From UBA2256 sp964453055 (lineage in GTDB: Bacteria; Spirochaetota; Spirochaetia; Treponematales; Rectinemataceae), in contig CAYVOD010000033.1 of NCBI GenBank assembly GCA_964453055.1, forward strand, positions 1-19,814: a stretch of 19,814 nucleotides of DNA, written 5' to 3'. A program made the position numbers and the translations under genes. The notes beneath the pieces were generated by a model. It did not search any database. It worked only from the letters and a program-made list of their open reading frames with translations, and was not told the DNA's origin. This document shows, piece after piece, positions 6,992-14,571 of this stretch (its first letter is position 1; each line of letters opens with the position of its first letter).

Positions 6992-7059
6992 CGATGCCCG
7001 GAGTTCGAAGGCTAGACAGAACATCGGCGATACCTGCTCTGGTTGAGTCCGGGCGAAAC

Positions 7060-7088
7060 TTGCGGGTTTCAGGCTGCGGCAGTATCCT
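7060..7088 (+). promoter_or_regulatory. Possible promoter for the DUF2141 gene
   Basis: TTGCGG (7060-7065) and TATCCT (7083-7088) are spaced by 17 bp, about 50 nt before the ATG at 7137. Each box keeps only part of the consensus. Confidence 0.3.
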
Positions 7089-7136
7089 GAGCCGAGCCGT
7101 TGTATTTTGCCGAATACTTCCTGCCGGGGGAGAAGA

Positions 7137-7571
7137 ATGGTGAGAGCGCGACATGGAACTCTGATGGCTTTGCTCCTGTCGTCGATGGCCGCGGGATTCC
7201 TCGGAGCCCAGGACTATGATATCCGCCTTATCGTAAAAGGCTTGCGCCGGGGTCAAGGGAAGCTTTACGTAGCCGTGTACGACAGCGAAGAAGGCTTCAA
7301 TGCGGGGAAAACTTTTATCGGTTTGATCCTCGATCCGGAAGGCGATACGGTGGAAACGACCCTGCGGTTGCCCGAAGGGTATTACGTCTTTTCGATGTTT
7401 CAGGATATGAACGGCAACGGAATATTGGACAAAGGCTTTCTCGGCATACCGAAAGAGCCGATAGGCTTGAGCAGATTCGATACGATGGGAATTCCCGGAG
7501 GCTTCGACAAGCATAAGGTTTGGCTAGGGCCGACGAAGAATTCTATCGCGATAAGGCTTATCGCCTTTTGA
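7137..7571 (+). CDS. Exported DUF2141-family protein
   Basis: The product has 144 residues. The N-terminus MVRARHGTLMALLLSSMAAGFLGAQD is a typical Sec signal peptide with likely cleavage after GA near residue 24. The mature part matches DUF2141: IVKGLRRGQGKLYVAVYDSEEGF, a beta-rich middle (VETTLRLPEGYYVFSMF), then QDMNGNGILDKGFLGIPKEPIGLS and a closing strand. The D-x-N-G-N-G-x-L-D segment resembles a calcium-binding loop, a constant feature of this family. The function of DUF2141 is unknown; it is predicted to act in the periplasm or at the surface. GGGGGAG (7126-7132) fixes the ATG at 7137, shortening the TTG-initiated frame that opens at 7107. The EamA exporter follows 34 nt later in the same direction. 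Confidence 0.85.
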   Translation: MVRARHGTLMALLLSSMAAGFLGAQDYDIRLIVKGLRRGQGKLYVAVYDSEEGFNAGKTFIGLILDPEGDTVETTLRLPEGYYVFSMFQDMNGNGILDKGFLGIPKEPIGLSRFDTMGIPGGFDKHKVWLGPTKNSIAIRLIAF

Positions 7572-7605
7572 GTGACGGCCTTTATTACAGGTAGGGAGAA
7601 AATAA

Positions 7606-8499
7606 ATGAGCGTTCCAAAGGGCGGCCGAGTCCTGCCCGTTTTGGCCGTCTTGTCGGCCACCGCTATCTGCGCATCCAGCGGATTGTTCATAAAAGGCTT
7701 GCCCTTTTCCAGCTTTGCCATGACTAGCCTGCGCATGACTACTCCCTTCCTCCTGGCCCTGCCCCTGGCTTGGCGGCACGGCGTGGTCTTCGGGAAACCG
7801 GGAATGCGGAGAAAACTTTTCATAGCCAGCGCCCTGAACGGATTCAGGATGCTGCTTTTCGTCATCGCTTTCAAGCTGACAAGCATGGGCAACGCCATCG
7901 TGCTCCTGTACCTTTGGCCCGTCTTCGCACTTCTGGTGGAAAGCGTCAAGGGGAAAAAACCCCTTGGGCTTTCGCAGCTGGGCATACTGCTGATATCCCT
8001 TTTCGGCGTGGTGACGATGAACCTTCACAAGGGATTCGCCCTGTCCCGCGCCGACCTTTCAGGAAGCCTGGTCATGATCGTGTCGGCTTTCGTCTATGCC
8101 GTCACGGCAGTCATGTTCAAGGAAGCCCTGAAGGAAGTGAAGGAAATGGATACGGTGTTCTTCCAGAACGCCTTCGGGGGAATAGCGTTCCTGCCCTTTC
8201 TCATCGCGGAGATCCCCGACGCCTCCGCCGCCAATATCGGCCTGGGTGCCCTCTATGGCCTCATGGTAGGATTCATAGGATTCGGGCTTATTTTTTACGG
8301 CATGAAGCGGCTTACGCTCTTCCAGTATGGGGCTTTGTCCTACACCGAGGTCCCCTTCGCGGTGCTGGCGGGGATTCTCTTCCTCGGCGAAGGGCTCTTG
8401 GGCAATCAGGTCGCGGGAATCGCGCTTGTCCTAGGGGGAAGCTTCCTGGCCCAGCGCCTGCGCAGCGTTCCCGCGGAGAAAGGCTCGAGAGAGGGCTAG
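7606..8499 (+). CDS. EamA-family (DMT superfamily) metabolite exporter
   Basis: The 297-residue protein has about ten hydrophobic helices in two tandem EamA repeats, the usual build and length for this family. The first repeat runs from ATAICASSGLFIKGLPFSS to VVTMNLHKG, with the conserved LLYLWPVFALLVE segment. The second starts at LSGSLVMIVSAFVYAVTAVMFKEAL and ends with SYTEVPFAVLAGILFLGEGLLGNQVAGIALVLGGSFLAQ, the characteristic terminal helices. Such proteins export amino acids, nucleosides or other small metabolites across the inner membrane. GGGAG (7594-7598) precedes the ATG by 7 nt. It probably shares a transcript with the DUF2141 gene. It is convergent with the kinase gene at 8616. The substrate is unknown. 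Confidence 0.9.
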   Translation: MSVPKGGRVLPVLAVLSATAICASSGLFIKGLPFSSFAMTSLRMTTPFLLALPLAWRHGVVFGKPGMRRKLFIASALNGFRMLLFVIAFKLTSMGNAIVLLYLWPVFALLVESVKGKKPLGLSQLGILLISLFGVVTMNLHKGFALSRADLSGSLVMIVSAFVYAVTAVMFKEALKEVKEMDTVFFQNAFGGIAFLPFLIAEIPDASAANIGLGALYGLMVGFIGFGLIFYGMKRLTLFQYGALSYTEVPFAVLAGILFLGEGLLGNQVAGIALVLGGSFLAQRLRSVPAEKGSREG

Positions 8500-8563
8500 G
8501 AGGGCCGGGCCCTGAGCCCACAAGCCCACAAGAGGCTCCGTACTCGAAGAAGTGTAGGCGCGT

Positions 8564-8612
8564 AAAAATCAGGCCATGTGCGCCGCCGCCCGCGAGCGCG
8601 CCGGGCAGGCGG
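8564..8612 (-). terminator. Possible stem-loop terminator after the SrkA-like gene
   Basis: A GC-rich hairpin pairs 8583-8592 (CCGCCGCCCG) with 8602-8612 (CGGGCAGGCGG), with one bulged base and a 9-nt loop, 3 nt beyond the kinase stop on the - strand. The only T-tract on that strand (five T, 8564-8568) is about 14 nt further on, so this is not a canonical intrinsic terminator. Confidence 0.35.
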
Positions 8613-8615
8613 TTA

Positions 8616-9374
8616 CTAATCGGCTTTCGAGGCTAAAATCCCGGCCTGTTCCCGAAAATCCTCCAGCTCCTGGATCCAGAAAGCCCTGCCGCCCCAGTCC
8701 GGGAAATCTTTCTTGAACCAGAGGTCTTCGCGCTGGAGGGCTCTCCAAGCTAAAAAGTGCAGCATTCTGTAGAGGCGGAGGCTTTCGATGAGGCCCGGGC
8801 TTTCCGCCGGCAACTCGCCGAATTCGGCGTAGCCTTCCATCAAAAGCCCCAGCTCCCGTCCGCATTCATGGACGCGGCCGGGCAGAAGGAGCCAGAGGTC
8901 CTGAACGGGCGGACCGATCGCCATGTCGTCGAAATCGAGAAGCAATAGACCTTCCCCCGGGCGTTCGAGAATATTGCCTCGGTGGAGATCCCCGTGAATT
9001 CGCTGGACCTTGGCGGATGACATGATGTCGGCTCCGGCGTGAATGGCGCCCTCGCAGAGCTGTACGAATTCAGGCCTGATCTCGGGGTGGATGAGGGCTT
9101 CGATTTTTTCCAGGTTGGCCAGGGCTAATTGGGGTCGTATCTCTACCCTGGAGGGAGCGTCATGGAGCGCGCCGACGGAATGAAGCCTGCCCGCGAGCCT
9201 GCCCAGCCTGAGCCAGTCCTCGTCTCCCTCGGCGTCGAAGTTCCTTCCGCCTTTTTTAGGATAAAGGGCGAAAAAGAAACGCCAGGGCTTTTGCCCGTCC
9301 TCGCCACCCTCCAGGTCGAAGGCCGAAAGGCTATCTCCATCGATGTTTCTTAGCGGAGCGATCACGGGAATCTC
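8616..9374 (-). CDS. srkA: SrkA/YihE-type stress-response protein kinase, 5' end lost in assembly gap
   Basis: The 252 visible residues match E. coli SrkA (YihE) from its residue ~81 onwards: EIPVIAPL, FALYPKKGGRNFDAE, the catalytic loop IHGDLHRGNIL (visible residues 126-135), the metal-binding LDFDD (about 145-149), GPPVQDLWLLLPG, LMEGYAEF and LRMLHFLAW-like helices to the end. SrkA is an APH-fold Ser/Thr kinase linked to protection from envelope and oxidative stress and death signalling in E. coli; the role here is inferred. About 80 N-terminal residues, including the start, are missing in the N run. Because the frame happens to stay open through 100 N, it can be mis-translated as a fusion with the ABC-F gene; that is an artefact. 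It is convergent with the EamA gene. Confidence 0.85.
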   Translation of the reverse strand, partial: EIPVIAPLRNIDGDSLSAFDLEGGEDGQKPWRFFFALYPKKGGRNFDAEGDEDWLRLGRLAGRLHSVGALHDAPSRVEIRPQLALANLEKIEALIHPEIRPEFVQLCEGAIHAGADIMSSAKVQRIHGDLHRGNILERPGEGLLLLDFDDMAIGPPVQDLWLLLPGRVHECGRELGLLMEGYAEFGELPAESPGLIESLRLYRMLHFLAWRALQREDLWFKKDFPDWGGRAFWIQELEDFREQAGILASKAD

Positions 9375-9474
9375 NNNNNNNNNNNNNNNNNNNNNNNNNN
9401 NNNNNNNNNNNNNNNNNNNNNNNNNNNNNNNNNNNNNNNNNNNNNNNNNNNNNNNNNNNNNNNNNNNNNNNNNN
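9375..9474. other. Assembly gap (100 N)
   Basis: Exactly 100 N, the usual placeholder for a scaffold join of unknown length. The flanking genes together lack about 80 residues (kinase) plus the end of the second ATPase domain and C-terminus of the ABC-F protein. The true missing sequence is therefore likely several hundred bases, unless the contigs were joined wrongly. Confidence 0.98.
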
Positions 9475-10901
9475 CCCTGGAATCCCTCCAGGAATTCTTC
9501 CAGGGCTTCGATCGTCTCGATGTCCAGATCATTGGTGGGCTCGTCCAATAGCAGGAAATTTGGGGCCTCGGCGAGCACCCGCACGAGCTGGAGCCTGCGC
9601 CGTTCGCCTCCTGAGAGTTTTTCCACAGGAAGGGCCTGGAAGTCCCTGTCGAAGCCGAAGCGCTCCAGAAGCAGGGCCGCGTCCTGGGCCGCTCCCTCGG
9701 AAAGCCTAACCCGTTCGGCGTGGTCCCGGATATAGTCCAGGACGCTAATCCCCTCGGGAATCGAATCTCCGTCCTGCTCGAAATATGAAACCCTGACCGT
9801 GTCCCCTCGTACGATCGCGCCCTCTCTGACCTCGAGCTTTCCGGCGATCATATCCAGAAGGCTCGTTTTCCCGCAGCCGTTCGGGCCGACTACCCCTAAT
9901 CGTGCTCCTGGGGCTATCTCATAGCTGAAGGGTTTCAGAATCCGCCTCTCGCCGAAGCGAAGCCCCAGGGCTTCGATGTTCACGGCCTTCTTCCCCAGGC
10001 GGCTTTCGGCGGAGGAAAACACGAAACTGGAAGCGGGCCGCTCGAGGACGGCGGCCTGCATGGCCTTGATCTCGTCCTTTCGGCGTTCGCTCTTGGTGGC
10101 TCTCGCCCTCGCGCCTCGCATCAACCAGGCCATTTCGATCTTGAGGTTGGCCGCCCTCCGCTGCTCAGCCGCCTCCAGGGCGGCCCAGCGTTCGGCCTTG
10201 CGCTCCAGGTAGGTCGAGTAATTCCCAGGGTGCCTGAATACCCTGCGCCTGTCGATCTCCAGGATCGAGTCGGCCACGGCGTCCAGGAACCAGCGATCGT
10301 GGGTCACCAGCACGAAGGCGAAGCCTGCGCCCGAAAGGCGGTTTTCGAGCCACTCGATGGTATCCAAGTCCAGGTGATTCGTGGGTTCGTCCAGGAGGAC
10401 CAGGTCAGATTTTGGGGCCAAGGTCCTTGCCAAGGCCGCTTTTTTGACTTCTCCCCCCGACATGGTGGCCATGGGCATTTCCATGTCCGAAAGACCTAGC
10501 TCGGCGCAGAGAGAGGCGTAGCGGTTTTCCAGGGGAACGGGACCGAGGGCTTCGAGTTCTTTCTCCGCCCGGGCCAGATCCCTGCCTTGGGCGGTTTTAA
10601 TCTTGAGCCTGAGCCTGATTTCGGGCGCGTCGCCGGCATAGAGGAAATCGGCGAGTTTCGCGCTCGGTTCGAAACGGGGAATCTGTTCAAGGCTGGAAAC
10701 CGCCAGGTTGCGGCGGCGGGCCAGGTCCCCCCTGTCGGGCTCCAGCCGGCCGGCGACGAGCCTAAGCAGAGTAGTCTTGCCGCAGCCGTTTTTTCCCACC
10801 AGGCCTATGTGTTCCCCGGACTCCAGGCCCAGGTCGAGGTCTTCGAAGAGGTAGCCGTCCTTGAGGGCGACCGCGGCCCCGGACATGGATAGGATATTCA
10901 T
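9475..10901 (-). CDS. uup: ABC-F ATPase, Uup type, 3' end lost in assembly gap
   Basis: About 475 N-terminal residues are visible, with two ABC domains. Domain 1 has Walker A GKNGCGKTT (37-44), signature MSGGE and Walker B LVLLDEPTNHLD. The linker contains WLMRGARARATKSERRKDEI, the hallmark of Uup. Domain 2 has GPNGCGKTS, signature LSGGERRR and FLLLDEPTNDLD, and is cut just after. There are no membrane segments. ABC-F proteins act on ribosomes; Uup in E. coli affects transposon excision, fitness in competition and ribosome/DNA transactions. The H-loop and any C-terminal coiled coil of domain 2 are hidden in the N run. The ATG at 10901 has no clear Shine-Dalgarno, and a TATAGT box ends only 9 nt upstream, so leaderless expression is possible; ATG 10886 is an alternative start. 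Confidence 0.9.
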
Positions 10902-10910
10902 TCGGCGGCA

Positions 10911-10916
10911 ACTATA
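10911..10916 (-). promoter_or_regulatory. Candidate -10 box for uup, very close to the start codon
   Basis: TATAGT reads on the - strand at 10911-10916, with 9 nt between it and the ATG at 10901. No convincing -35 box is found 16-18 bp upstream. If used, the transcript would begin within a few bases of the start codon. Confidence 0.35.
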
Positions 10917-10943
10917 GCACGGGGCCGCGGCACGCTTCTATGC

Positions 10944-11007
10944 CGCTAAGGCGGCAAGTCCCTCTTCAGCGCTTCTTATAGGCTTTCCGCAAGCCGCCGC
11001 CTTAGCG
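10944..11007. repeat. 12-bp inverted repeat enclosing a small hairpin
   Basis: CGCTAAGGCGGC (10944-10955) and GCCGCCTTAGCG (10996-11007) are perfect reverse complements 40 nt apart. Inside lies GGCTT-TCCGC-AAGCC (10981-10995), a 5-bp stem with a 5-nt loop. No T-tract follows on either strand. It sits between the M16 peptidase stop and the uup start. Confidence 0.6.
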
Positions 11008-11018
11008 CTGCGACGAGC

Positions 11019-11060
11019 GGCGCGGCCAAGTTCCCGCCGCGGCGGGAACTTGGCCGCGCC
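11019..11060. repeat. Perfect 42-bp palindrome downstream of the M16C peptidase gene
   Basis: Bases 11019-11039 and 11040-11060 are exact reverse complements with no spacer. The arm begins GGCGCGGCCAAGTTCC and the centre is CCGCGG. It begins 18 nt after the peptidase stop on the - strand. As RNA it would form a very stable hairpin of about 19 bp with a tetraloop. Neither strand has a T-tract after it, so it is not a textbook intrinsic terminator. It may be a transcript 3'-end stabiliser, a protein-binding site or a REP-like dispersed palindrome. Confidence 0.85.
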
Positions 11061-11078
11061 CTTCCGCGAGGAGCCCCT

Positions 11079-13991
11079 TTAAAGCACCACTTTGATCGCG
11101 GCTCCCTCGCGGTACGCCCCGGGCAAGGCCTCTATTCTCTGGGCGGAGCCCAAGGCCCCCGACACTGCCCGGGACCGCGCCTCGCCTATAGCCCTGCCGA
11201 AGTCCCGGAAGTCCGCTTCCGAAGCGGCCAGGATCTGGTCGCGCATCCGCTGCCTGTCTTCGTGCCTGTACCCGGTGAGGCGGTAGACCAGACTGATATA
11301 GCCCTTCATGTCGGGCAGGAGGTATGCGTCCACCCCGCCTATTGTGCCGATGATAGCCCGTTCCAGCTCTTCCCTGCTTATTTCGATACCCTCCAGATAG
11401 CCTGCGACTGTATCGAAGATCCTGAAGGTCTGTTCCAGGTTCGGGTCCCTGTAGGAAAGTAGCATGAAATTCCCTGAATTGAGATCGTAGGTGGAGAACC
11501 CCCCGTAAGCGCCGCCCTGAACTCTCACCTTTTCCCATAGGTAGGCCGTGTCTAGGTATTTCTTGGCCACCAGGAAGGCTCCCGAGGCTTCGGCGAGAGT
11601 GGGGAACGCCCGTCCCACGAAGTTCACCTGGCTCGGGGCGGTGAGGTATTCGTACCGAGGCGCGGACCGATCGGAGCCCTCCCGCTCGGTGTCCGCACGA
11701 GGCCTCTCGCCTTCATCGCCAAGCCCTCCGGCGGGTATCTTGGCGGCAAAGGCTTCCAGCTCAGGCTTCAGCTTCGCGAATTCCTCCTCGTCGATTGTGG
11801 CGTTGGCTATGCAATGCGAGGCTCGAATGACCGCGTCCCTGATATCACTGAGGTCGGACAGGACCGCTTCCCAGTCGGAATCGATTCTAGGGGCGAGCTC
11901 GCGCAAGAAATACAGTTGCTCGAGTCCGTTGATCAGCTCCGACTTACGTTCGGACTCGGAGAGACGGGATAAGAGCCGCTGGCCGATCATCGCGTGGCCC
12001 GCGGGTATGAAGGAAGCCTCGGACTGAGCCTTTTCCTCCAGGACTATCTGCCTGAAGCGTTCCTTATTGTCCAGCCTGGCTCCCGACAGGATCGAGGAGA
12101 GAAGTTCCAGGAGCTTGGGCGTCTTTTCGGCCATGGCCTTCGCGCGGATAATGAAATAGGCGATCGCCTTCTTTGTCTTCCATGCGGTGGTCAGGAGGCT
12201 GTTGACCCTCACCCCGCCGGTATGTTTCCCCAGTTCCTGGCTCAAGGCCACGTAATCGAGATCCTTAGTCCCCATCTCCAAGAGCGCCCTGCCCAGGAGA
12301 CCCAGATAGGGAAGGAGACGCTCAGGCAAGTTTTCAAGGCTGAAAGCCAGGTCGAAATAGAGGATGGAGCTGGTGGGAAGGTCGTGGTAGAGCAGGGGGA
12401 TCTTGCCGAGGCGGTCTTCCCTGGAGGGAAGCCTTATGGATTCCTTGGGCAAGTCCTGCAGTGCCAGCGTAGGTATGGTCGCCAAGGCTTCGGGGCTGTC
12501 GGGCTTTTCCTGGAGTTCCTTGAGCCTGAGGGCAGAGGCTTCTATGGCCTTCAGCTCGGCCTCGGAGAGGCTCGCCTTAACCTCGGCCAGGGCCGCCTTT
12601 TCTTCCGCTTCCCGCCGCGCGCCCTCTTCGGGGTCGGGGAGAATCGTCACCGTGCTGCGATGCGGATTGTCCAGGAACCATTTCCGAATTAGTCCTTCGA
12701 AATACCCGGGGCCGTCCAGGGCGTCGCGCTTGATGGCTTCGAGGTTGGCTTCGAAGCCCAAGGAATCCAGTGGGTTGAGGTCGTAGAGCCAGTCGTTGAG
12801 GGCTTCCAGATAGATGGCCAAGCCTCTGGGAAAACGGCCTGTGTTCTTTTCCCTCATGGCGAATTCCACCGTGTTGAGGGAGGCTTCGACGCTATTCCTG
12901 TCTATTCCCTCGTCGGCCAGCCTCGCTAGTTCCTTCAGCACCAGGGCTTCAACCTCGGCCACTTTTTCCGGCTGGACCCCCTTCAAGCCCACGGACCAGG
13001 CCATGGTTCTCAGGGATTCTTCCAGGCCGAAGCCAGCCAGGTCCTCGCCCAGCCCCGAATCGATGAGCGCCTTGCGCAGGGGGGAGGCCGGGGTGGCGGT
13101 GAGGATGTGGGAGAGGATGGCCAGGCCGAGACCGGTCTTGTGGTCGCCGTGCTCGCCCAAGGCCCAGTTCACCGCCGTCCATGCCTTGGGATCCTTGCCC
13201 TCGTAGAAGGCGCTCCCGCGGACGGGAGCCGTAAAAGCCTTTTGGGCTGCGGGCAGCGATTCGACTTCGAGCTTAGAGTAGCCGGCCAGCCAGCGCTCGA
13301 GGAAGGCCAGCCGCTCCTCGGGCTCGTCGTCGCCGTAGAAGTAAATAAACGCGTTGGAGGGGTGGTAGTAGGTTTCGTGGAAGGCCTTGAATTCGGCATA
13401 GCTCAGCTGTGGTATGACCCGCGGATCTCCCCCCGAGTCCAGGCCATAAGGGCTGTCGGGGAAAAGGGAGCGGCGGCAGAGATCGTCGTGGAGGTCGTCG
13501 GGATCCGAATAGGCTCCCTTCATTTCGTTGAACACTACTCCCTTGTAGCTCAAATCCCCGGTTTCGGGGTCCACCTCGTAGTGCCAGCCCTCCTGCCTGA
13601 ACGTGTCCTCGCTGATCAGTGGATTGAAGACCGCGTCCATGTACACCTCCGCCAGGTTGTAGAAATCCTTCTTGTTCGTGGAGGCTACCGGGTAGACTGT
13701 CTTGTCGGGGTAGGTGAAGGCGTTGAGGAAGGTATTGAGAGAACCCTTCATGAGTTCAACGAAGGGTTCTTTCACTGGATATTTTTTCGAGCCGCAGAGC
13801 ACCGAGTGTTCCAGGATATGGGCAACGCCGTCCGAACGGGAGGGGGGCGTCCTGAATCCTATGCCGAAGGCCTTGTTTTCGTCCTTATTGCTCAAGGAAA
13901 GCAGGCGGGCTCCGGTGGCGTCATGCCTGTAGAGCCTGGCCACCGAATCGATTTCATGGATTAATCTTTCTTCTATAAGCGTAAATGACAT
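11079..13991 (-). CDS. M16C zinc metallopeptidase (presequence protease/PreP-like)
   Basis: The 970-residue protein has the length and architecture of PreP/falcilysin-type M16C peptidases, two halves joined by a linker. The inverted zinc motif HILEH gives ligands His58 and His62 with catalytic Glu61; the third ligand is Glu156 in GVVFNEMKGA. The flanking KYPVKEPFVELMKGSLNTFLNAFTYPDKTVYPVAS is strongly conserved. The C-terminal half includes GGAYGGFSTYDLNSGNF and YRLTGYRHEDRQRMRDQIL, which close the chamber and bind substrate. These enzymes degrade short unfolded peptides inside a closed cavity. No signal peptide is seen, so a cytosolic role in peptide turnover is likely. GGAAGGAGA precedes the ATG by about 5 nt. 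The gene follows the exporter pair on the same strand, about 80 nt away. Confidence 0.94.
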   Translation of the reverse strand: MSFTLIEERLIHEIDSVARLYRHDATGARLLSLSNKDENKAFGIGFRTPPSRSDGVAHILEHSVLCGSKKYPVKEPFVELMKGSLNTFLNAFTYPDKTVYPVASTNKKDFYNLAEVYMDAVFNPLISEDTFRQEGWHYEVDPETGDLSYKGVVFNEMKGAYSDPDDLHDDLCRRSLFPDSPYGLDSGGDPRVIPQLSYAEFKAFHETYYHPSNAFIYFYGDDEPEERLAFLERWLAGYSKLEVESLPAAQKAFTAPVRGSAFYEGKDPKAWTAVNWALGEHGDHKTGLGLAILSHILTATPASPLRKALIDSGLGEDLAGFGLEESLRTMAWSVGLKGVQPEKVAEVEALVLKELARLADEGIDRNSVEASLNTVEFAMREKNTGRFPRGLAIYLEALNDWLYDLNPLDSLGFEANLEAIKRDALDGPGYFEGLIRKWFLDNPHRSTVTILPDPEEGARREAEEKAALAEVKASLSEAELKAIEASALRLKELQEKPDSPEALATIPTLALQDLPKESIRLPSREDRLGKIPLLYHDLPTSSILYFDLAFSLENLPERLLPYLGLLGRALLEMGTKDLDYVALSQELGKHTGGVRVNSLLTTAWKTKKAIAYFIIRAKAMAEKTPKLLELLSSILSGARLDNKERFRQIVLEEKAQSEASFIPAGHAMIGQRLLSRLSESERKSELINGLEQLYFLRELAPRIDSDWEAVLSDLSDIRDAVIRASHCIANATIDEEEFAKLKPELEAFAAKIPAGGLGDEGERPRADTEREGSDRSAPRYEYLTAPSQVNFVGRAFPTLAEASGAFLVAKKYLDTAYLWEKVRVQGGAYGGFSTYDLNSGNFMLLSYRDPNLEQTFRIFDTVAGYLEGIEISREELERAIIGTIGGVDAYLLPDMKGYISLVYRLTGYRHEDRQRMRDQILAASEADFRDFGRAIGEARSRAVSGALGSAQRIEALPGAYREGAAIKVVL

Positions 13992-14070
13992 TAGGTCTCC
14001 TTCCGTGATGTCCAGGGCATTATCAGCGCCGTAAAGATGCCGATCTTGGCTGTTGATCCTTCAGCTTCTT

Positions 14071-14571
14071 TCAATGCCTGTCCGGTTTTTGAAAAATCTT
14101 TCCCTTTTTCAATATACTGTAAATCGTCGAAGAAAAAGCCATTCGCGCGAAGGCGTTGGAGATGGCCAGGCCAGCGGCGATGGCGAAGGCTGTCATGATG
14201 GTGCTCAGGCCCAGCTCCACCGAGCGGAAGGTGTTGCCCTCCAGGCTCGAAAGCATCGTGTAGTACATGCCCCCCCCCGGGACCAGGGGAATGATGGAGG
14301 CGATCATGTAGAGGGTCGCGGGGCGGCGGCGGACCCTGGCGGCGATTTCAGCGTAGAGGCCCGCTGCCAGGGCGGCGAAAAATGTGGCGAAGGCCGGGGA
14401 TCCCGAGGCGGGCATGGCCTGGAGGACGGCCCACCCAAGTGCCGAGCCGCCGGAGGCGAGGATGACGTCCGCAGAGCCGAGGCCAAAGAGGACGGAAAAG
14501 GCGGAGGTGGCGAGGCCCGCGAAAAGGGGTTCCTTGAGCTGGGAGAGAATGGAGCTCAGCTGGCCGCTCAT
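14071..14571 (-). CDS. ThrE_2/YjjB-type small subunit of a threonine/serine (or dicarboxylate) exporter
   Basis: The product has about 166 residues and is hydrophobic, with four or five membrane segments. The region LASGGSALGWAVLQ ... SPAFATFFAALAAGLYAEIAARVRRRPATLYMIASIIPLVPGGGMYYTML is typical of the DUF3815/ThrE_2 domain; the P-L-V-P-G-G motif and the Y-x-x-M pattern are diagnostic. In E. coli the equivalent split pair YjjP-YjjB exports succinate; in Corynebacterium both domains are fused as ThrE and export threonine and serine. The start at 14571 is chosen because it overlaps the preceding stop (ATGA) and has GGAGG upstream; an in-frame upstream start at 14601 would lie inside the other subunit gene. 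The substrate cannot be decided from sequence. Confidence 0.88.
   Translation of the reverse strand: MSGQLSSILSQLKEPLFAGLATSAFSVLFGLGSADVILASGGSALGWAVLQAMPASGSPAFATFFAALAAGLYAEIAARVRRRPATLYMIASIIPLVPGGGMYYTMLSSLEGNTFRSVELGLSTIMTAFAIAAGLAISNAFARMAFSSTIYSILKKGKIFQKPDRH

Noticed and set aside
8501..8513. AGGGCC-G-GGCCCT as a terminator of the EamA gene
   Set aside because: The stem is only 6 bp around one base and no T-tract follows; it is a chance GC palindrome as far as can be seen.
8616..10901. A single 761-residue ABC-F/kinase fusion protein
   Set aside because: It depends on reading through 100 N. Each side matches a separate known family that is incomplete at the gap.
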